Source: Serinus canaria (lineage: Eukaryota; Chordata; Aves; Passeriformes; Fringillidae). Taken from it: a stretch of DNA of 64,000 nt. Below, piece after piece: positions 13,468-24,950 of this stretch (the stretch's first letter is position 1; each line of letters opens with the position of its first letter). Made by a program: the position numbers and the translations under genes. The DNA lies in assembly GCF_022539315.1 (NCBI RefSeq), contig NC_066322.1, positions 23,384,765 to 23,448,764 on the forward strand, in the 5' to 3' direction. Under the pieces are notes generated by a model, which had not been told where the DNA came from, ran no database searches, and was given only the letters and a program-made list of their open reading frames with translations.

Positions 13468-14236
13468 CTGCAGGACATCCGCTGCTGGCCACCCAAGCCC
13501 TGCACTTCCAGCCACACTTTCCTAGGCTGGAAATTCTGCTCCAAATCCACAGTTTCCCCCTGCAGACTATTTTCTGTGCTGGCAGCTGGACACAGAGGTT
13601 TTCTAGGCTGGAAATTCTGCTCCAAATTTGCAGTTTTGCCCCATGTAGTCTGTTCTTCCTGATGGTAGCTAGGCACAGAGCTTTCCTAGGCTGGAAATTC
13701 TGGTCCAAATTTGCAATTTTCCCCCTGCAGACTATTTTCTGTGCCAGCAGCTGGGCACAGAGGTTTTCTAGGCTGGAAATTCTGCTCCAAATTCGCAATT
13801 TTCCCCCTGCAGACTGTTTTCTGTGCTGGCAGGTGGGCACAGAGGTTTTCTAGGCTGGAAATTCTGCTCCAAATGCACAGTTTCCCCCTGCAGACTATTT
13901 TCTGTGCTGGCAGCTGGACACAGAGGTTTTCTAGGCTGGAAATTCTGCTCCAAATTTGAAATTTTCCCCCTGCAGACTGTTTTCTGTGCTGGCAGCTAGA
14001 CGCAGAGCTTTCCTAGGCTGGAAATTCTGCTCCAAATTTAAAATTTTCCCCCTGCAGACTATTTTCTGTGCCAGCAGCTGGGCACAGAGCTTTCCTAGGC
14101 TGGAAATTCTGCTCCAAATTTAAAATTTTCCCCCTGCAGACTATTTTCTGTGCCAGCAGCTGGGCACAGAGCTTTCCTAGACTGAAAATTCTGCTCCAAA
14201 TTCTCAATTTTCCCCCTGCAGGCTGTTTTCTGTGCC
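13468..14236. repeat. 82-bp minisatellite array, about nine units
   Basis: The core ctaggctgg starts at 13523, 13603, 13686, 13768, 13850, 13931, 14013, 14095 and (as ctagactga) 14177, giving spacings of 80-83 bp. Each unit runs through aaattctgctccaaatt, an A/T block, tttccccctgcag, actattttctgtgc and gcagctgg(g/a)cacagag. The first unit is divergent on its left side, and the last runs into the CpG-rich segment. It lies in non-coding sequence upstream of the first RGL1 exon seen here. The reading frames across it are by-products of the repeat. Confidence 0.95.
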
Positions 14237-14580
14237 CGGAGCCGGGCCGCTCTGGGACCCGCGGGGCTGTGGCCGGGCCGGGCCCTCAGCGCTGAGGGCG
14301 GGCGGCGGCCGGGCTGGGAACGGCCTGGCCCGAACCTCTCGCAACACTTGTGACTCTGTTCGATAAGATTAGCCCAGGCATTGCTGGGTGGCATTGTTTG
14401 GGCAAAATCGCCACTTCTCAGAGGGTTTTTTTGTTCGGCGGTCATGCGGTGGAGCTGGGAGTCGGTGCAGATGAATGTCAGCTGCTGTGGGTCGGTCTGT
14501 CTGTCCGTCCGTCCGGCAGCCGCGGCGCGATCCCGCTTCCTCCACTCGGTTAAAAACTCCATCGAGGTCTCTTGTTGGAA
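14225..14580. promoter_or_regulatory. Small CpG island, candidate alternative promoter
   Basis: About 30 CpG dinucleotides by eye in roughly 350 bp, against almost none in the flanking repeat and AT-rich intron. The first 100 bp is very GC-rich with several gccggg and gcggcgg motifs. A second cluster at 14500-14545 has tccgtccgtccgg. No TATA box is obvious. It could be an internal RGL1 promoter, a promoter for a non-coding RNA, or simply a GC-rich relic attached to the minisatellite. Confidence 0.5.
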
Positions 14581-17500
14581 GGAAAGGCTTTGTCACCAAA
14601 GTTGTTAATGTCCTTGCAGTTGTTCTCTACCAAAATGCTTGACTAAGACAGCTAAACGACTTCTGTTCCATCTGTCTTGCTGTTTTCTTTAGTGATGTGT
14701 GTCTGCACGCTAAATAAAAGATTTTTCTTCTTTTGGACTGATGCTTATATTTCTGGAGCTTTTTCAGTACCATAATTCAGCTTTTCAAATTCCATGATTT
14801 GATTTTTTTTCCCTCTTTTTTTTTTTTATTTCCCCCAAGGATAAGTGTAGACATTAAAGATATGTGTTGGAGAACCTGTGTGTAAGGAAGCAATGTGAAA
14901 AAAAAAAAAGTTAAAATCACAAAGAGCATCTAATTTCTACTTTGAGGAGGTTAAAACAGACTCATATTTAGACAAAGAGTGGGAATCTTGATTAGAGTGC
15001 TTTTTTTTGACTTGATGTACAAGTTACTGCACTTCAGGCACTTTTATTCCAGCTTAGGGTGTCTGTCCATTAAGTTAATAAAAACAGAGTGGAAAACTCT
15101 CCATCTGGGAAGGCTGTAAGTTTCAAGGAAAGTGAAAAGCATTTAAGAATCTGTCAAAATTGGTAAAAATGCATTTCAAGTGCTAGTTAGATGCTTCTGA
15201 AAAAAACTGCAGAATTTCTGATAAAACAAATCTCTGGTGGAGTGGTAATGTTTCAAATGGCTGAGCCTGAAGAATACTTGCTACCTCTCTTTCTTATTGT
15301 TCATCCCAGTTGATTTAGTATTTTTTCCAGTCTGCGTAATGAAAAACAATTAGATTGACTTCATTCCATGATTCTCACTTCAGAATCTCAACAGATAATA
15401 TTTGCATTGGAAAAAACCTGTGCAGAGCAGTGGGGTTTTTTGGGTGAAAGCAATTCTTTCCAGTGATATTTCTAAGACAATGACTGCAGTTCTGTGTGTC
15501 TGTTTGGGTAGCAGCCTGGTTCTGTACTGATCAGAGTTTAAATTTTCTTTTTTGTCTTGAGTCTCTAATCCCTCTTGTTAGGCTGTAGCATTTGTTTAGG
15601 CACTGGTGGTGTTTATAGTTAGTTTATATTCCCACTGGAGCATAACAGGTAATGTTTGGAGGAAGCTTTTCAGCCTGGAAGTGTTTTGGTGTGCACAGAG
15701 CTCTCCTGTTTCAGCAAGAGCTGTGTATGTAGGTAATGTTTAGTGCTGTAGAGCTGTAAGATGATCATGTGAAAGACAGTGGGCCCCTCTGAAGGTACAG
15801 CATTGCCAAAGGTTAGTCAAGCTGTTGGAATTATACTCCATCAGTACACACACAACCTCAGAAAAGAAGGATTTGCAAGTATATACCTCCATTTAGTCTT
15901 TCTACATTCGCTTTTAAAAGGTGCTGTCTGTCTTGTAGGAAGCTAATTGCTCATCACTTACACTTGAAGATTATCAAGGTTACAATCTGTTGCCTGAAAA
16001 ATGAAGATGAGATTCAAATGAGATTTTAAAAGACATAAATCAGATTATAAAATGTCATATCTGTTTGTTTTAGAGGACCAAGAAAATGTTACCGAAGCCC
16101 TGAAGTGTTGAGGTCTGTGTTAACCACTGGACACGGTGCTGAAGGAGACAGAGAGGAGCTGGGGAGCTTTTTTTGTTCTTTGGGTGCACAAAACAGTGCA
16201 AAACTGGTATCATTTGTTGGTACCACTAACTTTGGTCACCATGCACCCCTGCCAGAAATTGCAGAGAGCTTTAGGAGCATTTTTTCATGGCAGTGAGTAG
16301 AGGGTTCCTCTGAGCAGAGAGCTCTAAAGCAAACATGAAAACTCCTTTGCCTTTGGGTAGCCTGGTTGTGTCAGGGAAGAGATGCCCTCTTGATTAAATC
16401 CAGACTGAGCAGTTTCCTGTTAGTATGAAACTCAGCCCACAAGGTCTTGTTCTCAAAGCTTGTTATTGAGCTTGTCTGCCAAGTCCCTTTTCCTTTTAAA
16501 CTTACAGGCAGAATGACTGAAATAATACAAATACAAGCAATCCCAGAACTCTCACAATGATTTCTAACAGTCTGATGTTTTGCTGACAAAGTTCTAGATT
16601 TTTCAGAAGCTGGGTTGGTTTTGTTAAGCTTTGGTGGGGTTTTTTTTGGGTTTTGTTTCTTTTTAGCATTCTCCCAACATGATGTATTGGGGAAGTTGCA
16701 GTGTTGCAATTAATGGAAAATTTTGTGCGTGTATCTCTCTTGGAAGCAGATTTTGCCCTTGTTTTGAGTATACTAACATGGGAGGATGAGAGGGTTTTAT
16801 GTGCCCTGAGTAAATATGCCTGTAAACCATTACACTGTGAGTGGGACAGCATGCTGGATCAAAAATTAAGAATTAAATAGAGTGGTGCAGACTTTCTTCC
16901 CTGTCAGAAAGTGGTTGTATTGTGTAATTAGTTATTTTCAAAAGTGTATCACAATTGTAAGATGAAGAGTTAGCCAGAAAATTGCAATTTTTTTTATGCA
17001 ACCAAGTTTTGCTTAAGGAAAATTTGAATGTAAGAGAGTTACATAGTGGTGACAACATACTCTGTTAATAATTTTTCTGTAATGACGGTGTCATACATAA
17101 TTCCAGATACACTTTTAGTTCATTTTTATAATTCACATATTTCCAGATGCATCTTTAAGTCAGACACATTGCAAGTTATACACCTTTTAAAGATCCATGG
17201 AACAAAATGTAGCAAAATATTTCACTGTCTAGCCTGTTTTGGTTTTTTTGTTTTTAAATACAGGCATTGGTGTTGTATTTTAATATTGGCAGCAAGGGTT
17301 TGTTGGATCTCGTGAAGCTGGGAAATGAGATAGCAGAGCTTTGTAAATAATAATCTTTAGAATGATGTTAAAGACATCTATATTGTTTAAAACTGAAAAG
17401 GATGTCTATTAGAAACAATTCCAAAGCAGTGGAGGGTAGTGATGTAAATAGGAAGTGGGTGGGGTATCTCTTGAAATTATCTTATTAATAGATTATTTTT

Positions 17501-18364
17501 TTCCTTTGTGTTTTGTCAGTACCCTGAGACAGGGTTGGTAGTGACTGTCATTAACATGCTGTCTTTGTGCCCTCACTATCAAGGTGTTTGAGTAAATATT
17601 GGACATTTTTTATTTATAATCCCATTTTTTATCCCACATACTTTACAAAGTACAGCCACGAAAATACTTTTCTGAACTGCCCTCTAAATAATCACGTAAT
17701 TTAAAAAAATGTTCTTTCAGAATCCAAGCAGGCTGTAAGCATTTAAAACAAATGCTGCTTAAAAAACAAACCCACACACAATCCCAAACCCTAGATTTAT
17801 GGACAAATATTGTGCCAAGTGGAATCTCTAAAAGAAAATTGGAATGTTAGGGTGCCTTGTTCGCATGACAAGTTTGACACCCTCCTTGCAAAAGTATCTT
17901 GAAATGTTTTTGCACCAAATATGTTCTGACCTTGGGTCCTGTGTGACACCCCAAAGTTGGTATTTTCAGCAGGGGACTCACAAGTGCCAGTGCTTAAGTT
18001 ATGGTCAGTTTTCATGTTTATTCAGAAGTTAAATGAAACACTGAATGATCACTTTTATTCCCTTCAGTAATATGACTCTTTGTGGGATAATGGATTGACT
18101 TTTAGATAATAATATATGGTGGACTCATGACTTAACTTGATAGTGGTCACACTGTAAAATGTATTTTTGAGCATGTCAGAGAAATGTTTTAAAATAACTT
18201 TACTTAAAAGCTCCATTATTTGATACAGCATTTGGTGCTTGGAGAGCACCAAAAATCAACAAAATCATTTAGTAACTGGTGATGGCCAATTCCTGTGCAA
18301 AGATAGGATTTAATCTGTGTCAGGGATCCTGCCTGATTTTTGTGCTTTTTGTTTCCTTTTGTAG
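14581..18364 (+). other. Non-coding sequence between CpG island and first RGL1 exon seen
   Basis: AT-rich sequence with poly(T) and poly(A) tracts (14810-14830, 14898-14909). No coding exon, RNA gene or clear repeat family was recognised. It ends in the acceptor tttccttttgtag of the exon at 18365. Confidence 0.6.
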
Positions 18365-18573
18365 GGTGAAGGAGACCAGTTACCCCCAGAACACACTGTT
18401 AGACAGTATGAAACATCCAAGATCAGGGCTATAAAAGCTGGAACTTTGGAGAAACTGGTGGAGAACCTTCTCACAGCTTTTGGAGATGCGGATTTTTCCT
18501 ACATCAGCATCTTCCTTGCAACGTACAGGGCCTTTGCTTCTCCCAGGGCAGTGCTGGAGCTTCTTCTGGACAG
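18365..18573 (+). CDS. RGL1: RGL1 exon: start of REM domain
   Basis: The acceptor is ccttttgtag and the donor is CAG|gtaag. The exon enters in phase 0 (GEGDQLPPEH...) and ends two bases into an Arg codon. It encodes the start of the REM (RasGEF_N) domain, including KAGTLEKLVENLLTAFGD and YISIFLATYRAF, which packs against and stabilises the CDC25 domain. The Gly-Asp-Gln-Leu-Pro-Pro lead-in is typical of RGL1. No initiator Met is present, so an upstream exon outside the window must supply the start. Confidence 0.95.
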
Positions 18574-21500
18574 GTAAGAGCCACTGCTGTGGAAATTTCC
18601 AGTGGAAATGGACCCATGCTTTACAGAACAGGGGAAAGCTGTCAGGAACTTCTTCCCTTGCTTTTTGTGGGCATGGATTTAATAACCTGTTGTCAACAAT
18701 ACTTCAGAGTCCAGAATTTCAGTGTAAAGGTCCAGTTTGTAAATGCATTGCTGCTCACATCTCAACATTCATCAAAGCATAGGTAAGGAAAGTGTGCCAT
18801 GTCTGGCTGCTAAAGAACCCAGCTGGACCAACACAGCAAAATTAATTCAAGTTTCCTCCAAAAACCCAACAGAATGCATGGGCTGCAAAGTCATACCTAA
18901 AATAGATTCCAAAATTTTGTTGGATACCAGTATTTTTAGACCTATCTCTCCTTTTTGGGGGCTGCTGATTCGGAGCAGGGATTGTAAACACAAGAAAGAA
19001 TTCACTCTCCTGTTCTATTACATCTCAGGAATATGCAGCCATAAATTTCTGCAGACAGCTCAAGAACTGCTAAATATTATAAGAATAGCTTTTATGGTCA
19101 GACTGTTAAATCATGGCAGTTGTGTCTGCATAAATGCTTGGGACACACAGCATTAGTTTCTCACCCTAAATTCTAACTGAGGCATGGCTGGGTCAAGGGT
19201 GCTCTTATTTTGGGAGTGTCATATTTGTTGCACTTTCAAAATCTGTGATTCACAGAAATGGTTGCTCTGGCATTAAGTAATTAGAACAGAGAAGGAGCAT
19301 AAGAACTCCTAGGGTTTAATTTTGTGCTATTTCCCACTAGGTAGATAAGGAACAAGGCATTGATAAATTATCTGTGCTTTTCTTTTCTATCTGGAGTTGA
19401 TAGTCCTGGCTGCTTTGTAGGAAAGCTGTGTGGCTCAGTTAGAAAAGATAATAATAATAACCTGACAATCAGGTAAGCAGTCAGCTGAGAAAAGAGCAGC
19501 CATCCTGGAGTGCAGACTCGGTTACAGTTAACCAAGTAACTTTCTGTGCTTTATCTCTCAGTCCATACCAATTCTGGTTCAGAATGTGAGAAATGATAAA
19601 AAATGACAGTGGATACATACAAGAATATAAAAGCATTGAGGCTCTAAGGAAGCTGGCCCTGACTTCCTCCTCTCACACTGATTTAAAGAGGTGGAAATGT
19701 CTGGAGAGGGCAGGAAAGCCCAAGAGAACTGTCTCCACAGAAAAGAACTCTCTTTTCTGAGCCTGTTTTTGATCTTGCTGGCTTGGGTACCTCTCTGAGC
19801 AAGTTACAGTTTCCCCTTCAGAGGAATGGGCTGCCTGGTCTTGTCAGCATCATTCCCAGACTTTTTTAATACATGAGAGGATCCAGAGGAAATCCTAGGA
19901 GGTTACACTTCCTTCCCTTCTCACAAGTCCTAGGACCGTAGTGCTTAAGAATGCATGGGTGTTTCTCTTGGCTCTTTGTGTATCATGGATAGTCTAGAAT
20001 TTTATGGCTTGGGAGAAAATATAGATTAAATTTAAGCTATAAAAGTTAGAATGATATACACGTAGCTCAGGAATATGGACTTGTGAAGAAAAGCAGATGT
20101 TACAAGGAAAAAAATTGAAAAAAAAGATGGATGGTAATTGATTTTAACCAGCATGGTTTTCATCTCTAGATTAGCTGAGAATAAGTAGCCCAGAGCCTGC
20201 ATTTTTGCAACTTTGTTTTTCGTGATACTTGTTAATAATCAGAGACTAAAGTGGGTGTCAGTGCATAATTTGTGTTTTGTTTTGTGTGCCAGTGAAGTAA
20301 TAATGAAAGAGGCAATCTCTTAAAAAAAAAAAAATCCAAAGGCAGCACAGTTTTGGCATTTGTTGTCAGTTTTAGTTTCATCTGAAGAGCTTGAGCCCTG
20401 TCTCTTATTCCTGGGAATAGAGCAGGGTTGTGGAGTAAGGGAACAACTGCAAGTGCCGAGCTCTTGTTGTTTGGTCCGGGGAAAACAGTGATGTGACCAG
20501 ATCAAAAAAGGCCCTTCCAGCTTTTTACAGGTGAACAGCTCCCTGGGAGAGAGGAGGAGGGAACAGCATCCACACCATTTGCCGGATAATTTGTTTTGTA
20601 GGGACATACTCACTGAAAAGCCTCCTCCACAATGTATTTGGATCACCCTCAAGCCCAGTGTGTTCAGTTTCTGCTGGATTTGCTGTGGGTGCAGAATTGT
20701 CTGGTGAATGTGTTAGACTTACCCAAACCCAGCTTACACAAAAAGTCCTGGGACTCTTGGGAAAACATCCTGGGAAGTGTGCACATCCTGTACCCTAAGA
20801 GTGTGGGGAAACCTGCTGGTCATTTGATGCTGTCTGCAGAGTATCCTGTCCAAGCAGTGCATTGTTGACTGAATTTGGGGCAGGAAGCATTTATGGTGTC
20901 CAAAAGCAGGTGAGCTCTTCCAGCTCTTCCCTGAGTCAGGAAAGCAAGTAAAAAAGCTGATGCTGTTCTGAAGAGAAACTTATTTTTAGAAACAGTTTCA
21001 GAAATGCGGTTGTTGCATTTTTTAATTTTCTTTCCTCCAGGACTTCACATTACCCTTTTGCTTTTGATTAAATTTGAGACAGAAGCCCTGTTAGTTTTTT
21101 CAGCCAAATTCAGCCTATAAAGGTTTTCTTTTAAGATAGATTAGAAGTCTGTCAAATCAATCTATCAGACAAAATCTTGAGCATAGATTGGTATGTTGAG
21201 AAGTGAGTGGGATGACTTGTGTTTCCAAAGCTATTTAGGAGTAATTGAACATCCACATCCCTTTAGCATTCATGGGAGTTTGGCATCCAAGTGCAGCAGG
21301 CAGCTTTGGAAACCTGCCAAGCTTTTAACACTGTACATTCTGATATTTTCTAGTTCTTTGGTACAAGGCGGCAGGGAGAGTTGAAAGAAAAAGATCTTGG
21401 TGGCATTTTGATGGTTAAGACTTCCATGGAAGTTCCTGGAGGGAAGGAGAGCAGCTCCTCCTGGCCCTGGATGTGGGGAAACAGTGTGGTACCTTTGGTA

Positions 21501-23907
21501 TTCCTAGGCAGGTATTCCAAAGTGTGATGGAAGCCAGAAGTGGTTAGCTATCCACATGAGGTTAGAAGGAGGCCAAATTCCTCTCTTCCATAATGTACTT
21601 TGCCCTGATAACCATGTTCCTCAGAAGTGGAGCTGTGCTGTGCTTGGCACAGGCACAGAGAAAGTAGCAACCAGTCCCTGTCTGGAGCAGTTTGCAGAGG
21701 AGGGATTGAGACTGTGTTTGGTGGGAGAGCTGGAGCTGGGGAATGACAGTGAGGAACAAGTTAGATTTATGTTTCCCATTCATTCCTTTTGCAGGAGGAG
21801 GGTCTGCTGCAGGGTAGATGGGAGAGGACAGGAGGCAGAGGGGGAGTGTCAAAGGAGTGGGTCCTGCAGTAGCAGAGCCACACATTTTGGGACAGCAGCT
21901 TTGTGGTGTTTGACTCACTGTTGTTCCTGTAGCATCTATTATTTAATCTCTTTTTCCTTTATATCAGGTGGCTTGTCTACTCAGCTAGAGAAGTGATTTC
22001 ATTTCCATGACTCCATGTGTGCAGGATTCAAACCACCTTATTTTTCCTGAGGATCTGGCCTTCCAAATTGCTTGTTTCAATGCTTACAAGCTTATTTAGA
22101 GTTTTGTTTGGGGCTGTTGCAGACTACCTTTCCTTATTATTTCTGAGTTATTCAGAGTATTTTCCTCCTTTTCTCCTAACAGAGATGCAGGGATGCATTT
22201 TCCACTCTGTTTTCCAGTATTTAAACATTCAGTATTACCCATTACATTCTGGTCTCATTTGCTTAGTCAGTCCCTTTGAGTGCCGTTTGTAACTTCCCAA
22301 ATGCCAAGCAAGGCTGAAAGGTTCTGTGAGCTACAGGATCCTTTTGTTTCTCGTGTCTCTTTTTGTATGCAAAGCATTCCTACAAGGCTGGGCAGTGAAA
22401 GGCTCTTTGTCCGGGAGCTGGTGAGAACAGTGCTGGAAGGCTGCAGAAAGGCTGTTCTTCACATCACTTGTGTTGTTAACTCCTCCTAACCCGTATTTAA
22501 TGACCTGTCGTTCATGGAGAGATGAGAGATAGGCAGAGATTTACATCTGGCAACATGAGGAAGTGTTGTATCTTTCTCCAGTTTTGCGCAGAAAACTGCC
22601 TGCTCTTTATTGCTGACTTAAGGATTTCTGCTGTAAAACTCAGTTTGTGTCTCTAGTGGGATTTAAACACACTAGTGCCTGATGTTCTGCAAAGACATAT
22701 TTAATATTTCACTCAATAGTAGAACAATGACGTTGGGACTCAATAAGTTTTCCTCAAAAAGTTAACTGCAAGTTTTGAAAACTGAATATAAAAATCTAAT
22801 TTTTATTTTAAAAAATTTCCCTGGCAGGGGAAAAGTGCCTTTTGTCTACTAGCTAAGACATGTTTTAGGCATTTTATAGAGTAGATGGCAGTGGAGAGTG
22901 AAATCCTCTCCCTTTAACAACGGGTCTGTGATTCTTATATAGGAAGTCTTAGACCAATACTTGAGGGGAACATAAAACTACCACCACTTCCATCCATTGT
23001 GATGTTTTTGGATGAGTTTGTGACAGTTCTGACATGAACCTTCAGGATACAGCTCACTGTGTTCTCTCTGTCTGATGTTACCACGTTGTTGTAGCACAAG
23101 CACATAAGGATGCACTTGTTTTAACTCTTCAGTTAATTGAGATGTGTAAACTTAAATGGATAAAATCAGCTTGTCTTATTCTGGACAGTGAGTAGGCATT
23201 CACCTTCATTAATCCTGCCTGTAGGGAGCCATGGGATTCTTCCTGGATGATTATGGAGCTGTATATCTGAAACAATGGGCACTCCCCCTGAAAATGAAGT
23301 GGATGATCCTGCCTGCAAGGCACAGGGTTGTGCCTTGTAGGTAAGAGATTTCCCTTTGGCACTGCTGGAGTTGTGCCCATGGTTCCCTCTTTCCCAGTGG
23401 TGTTTTCACAGCATTGTGGGCTTTTCTCACTATTATCAGGTGTTTGGGCACAAAGTGAGCACTTGCCACCTCAGGAAACCTTGAGATAACACTTGGAGCT
23501 GTTAGGAATGGCAGGTGCTAGAGACACAGAAGCTGTATTGGAGAAGGTGGTTGTGTCACAGTCTCTTTGCACACTGGAATATTGCCCTGGGAAAGGATGG
23601 AGTGAAAACAAGCAGAAGGGTCTTGGAGCTATGAGCAAAGACACTGTTTGATTGATTCCTCCTGTGTGCAGGAATTCATATAAATTAATAAATTGTGTTG
23701 GAAGATACTGGCTGTTTCTTTAGGATTTTTTCCCTCCTAAATGAGATAATCTTCAAGGTCCTTAATTCTGCGCACCTGTTAAGATTCCTTGCAGTTTGAG
23801 CTGGAAGCACTTTGTAGTTGTTTATGGTAATTGTATATGAATGATGCTATTTGGGATTTTGCTTTTATTCACTAGAGTTTCTTCTAAACATCTATCTCCT
23901 TTTTCAG
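18574..23907 (+). other. RGL1 intron
   Basis: A 5.3-kb intron with gtaagag donor and ttttcag acceptor. Short open frames occur but none resembles a known protein. A possible ancient MIR/CORE-SINE remnant lies near 19785-19850. Confidence 0.8.
19785..19850 (+). repeat. Possible MIR/CORE-SINE remnant
   Basis: cttgggtacctctctgagcaagttacagtttccccttcagaggaatggg has the order of MIR core words (cttgggcaagtta, ctctctgagcctcagtttcccc, aaaatggg), rearranged by small indels. This is weak evidence. Confidence 0.3.
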
Positions 23908-23985
23908 GTTTGGAAACCTGGAGACCTCAAACCAAGGAGAAGTGGCAAACCTGAATTCTTTGGAATCTGAGATGGTACTCAGGGC
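23908..23985 (+). CDS. RGL1: RGL1 exon: REM domain variable loop
   Basis: This is a 78-bp exon with acceptor ttttcag and donor GGGC|gtaag. It completes the split Arg (AG+G), then reads FGNLETSNQGEVANLNSLE and ends two bases into an Ala codon. This is the poorly conserved loop inside the REM domain, where family members differ in length and charge. The call rests mainly on phase continuity with both neighbours and on the RFGNL start, equivalent to RYGNL in mammals. Confidence 0.9.
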
Positions 23986-24839
23986 GTAAGTATGGATTTG
24001 CACTGTGGAGCAAGGCCCAGACAGGGTTTGGTCTTGGAGGAGGATGCAAGCAGCAGAGCTGTTGTTTCTATTGAAAATCCACAGCACTGTTTGCATGCTT
24101 AAACAAGCTTGTGGAAAGGCCAAGTGCCAATTGTCTTGTAACATATCCAATAATACAATCCAGGCATCTTTTGGAACTAAACATGAGATGAACACATCTA
24201 GGCCAGCATTTTGCTGATTAAACAAACAAGGAGTGTTTGTTTCTCTGCCTTATCTGTGGCAGTAAATGGTTATTGCTTATGAGTGATTTTTTTTGTCATT
24301 GCAGCAATGCCTGCAGAGCAAAGCTGAGGGTGACTCAGGCAACGTGTGTGCCTGGGTCTTTTCTGTTAGTACCCTGTGATTTACAGTGCTGCTTTTAGAG
24401 TGAAATTTAAATTCTGAGGTCATCCTCATTTGCAAAAGAAATAGCAAAGCTGTTTTGAACTGCAGTTTAAATGAGAAAAAGGTGGTTTGGCTATCCTCCT
24501 AGGGTTTTATCTTTAGACATTGGGTGTAAAATGTGCCTTAGGTCATCAGCATTTGTACTTTGACATCTGTGGTTTGCATGCACTGTGGCATGTATGGTTA
24601 TATTTGATTACAGAATGGAGATGCTTGATTCTTGTCAGCATTACTGGTTTTCTGTTCCTCTTGCCCCATGGGACTTGACATTGGAACTCAACCCTCAGTC
24701 TCTCCTGATTGGTAAAATGTTTTGCTCCGATTTTGCCATGAGAACTCCTCAAAGAACAGCTGGTAGTTAAAACTTGGTTAGAGGCACCAAGGAGGCAGCA
24801 TTATGTCATGGGTAGAAGCAATAACAGTCAGTCAGTGGT

Positions 24840-24950
24840 TCCCACACTTCCATCCAGACTGAGCTCTAGGGTCTCTTCCAACTTTGGGCAAACCACTTGA
24901 CATTCCCTGATCTCAGTCATAAAACATGAGCTAAAGCTGTACCCTTTCCT
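24840..24950 (+). repeat. Possible ancient MIR/CORE-SINE remnant
   Basis: tttgggcaaaccacttgacattccctgatctcagt followed by cataaaacatgagct resembles the MIR core (ttgggcaagttacttaacctctctgagcctcagtt...tctgtaaaatg). MIR-type elements survive as rare relics in birds. The match is by eye only. Confidence 0.4.

Noticed and set aside
13416..14562. Several overlapping open frames of 60-155 codons on both strands with repeated peptide motifs
   Set aside because: They are by-products of the 82-bp repeat. Because 82 is not a multiple of three, the same DNA is read in different frames, and no start or splice context supports a protein.
14444..14608. ATG in the CpG island as an alternative RGL1 first coding exon
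   Set aside because: The only in-phase donors (tcg|gtgcag, gag|gtctct) are poor, and the peptide does not resemble any RGL1 N-terminus I know.
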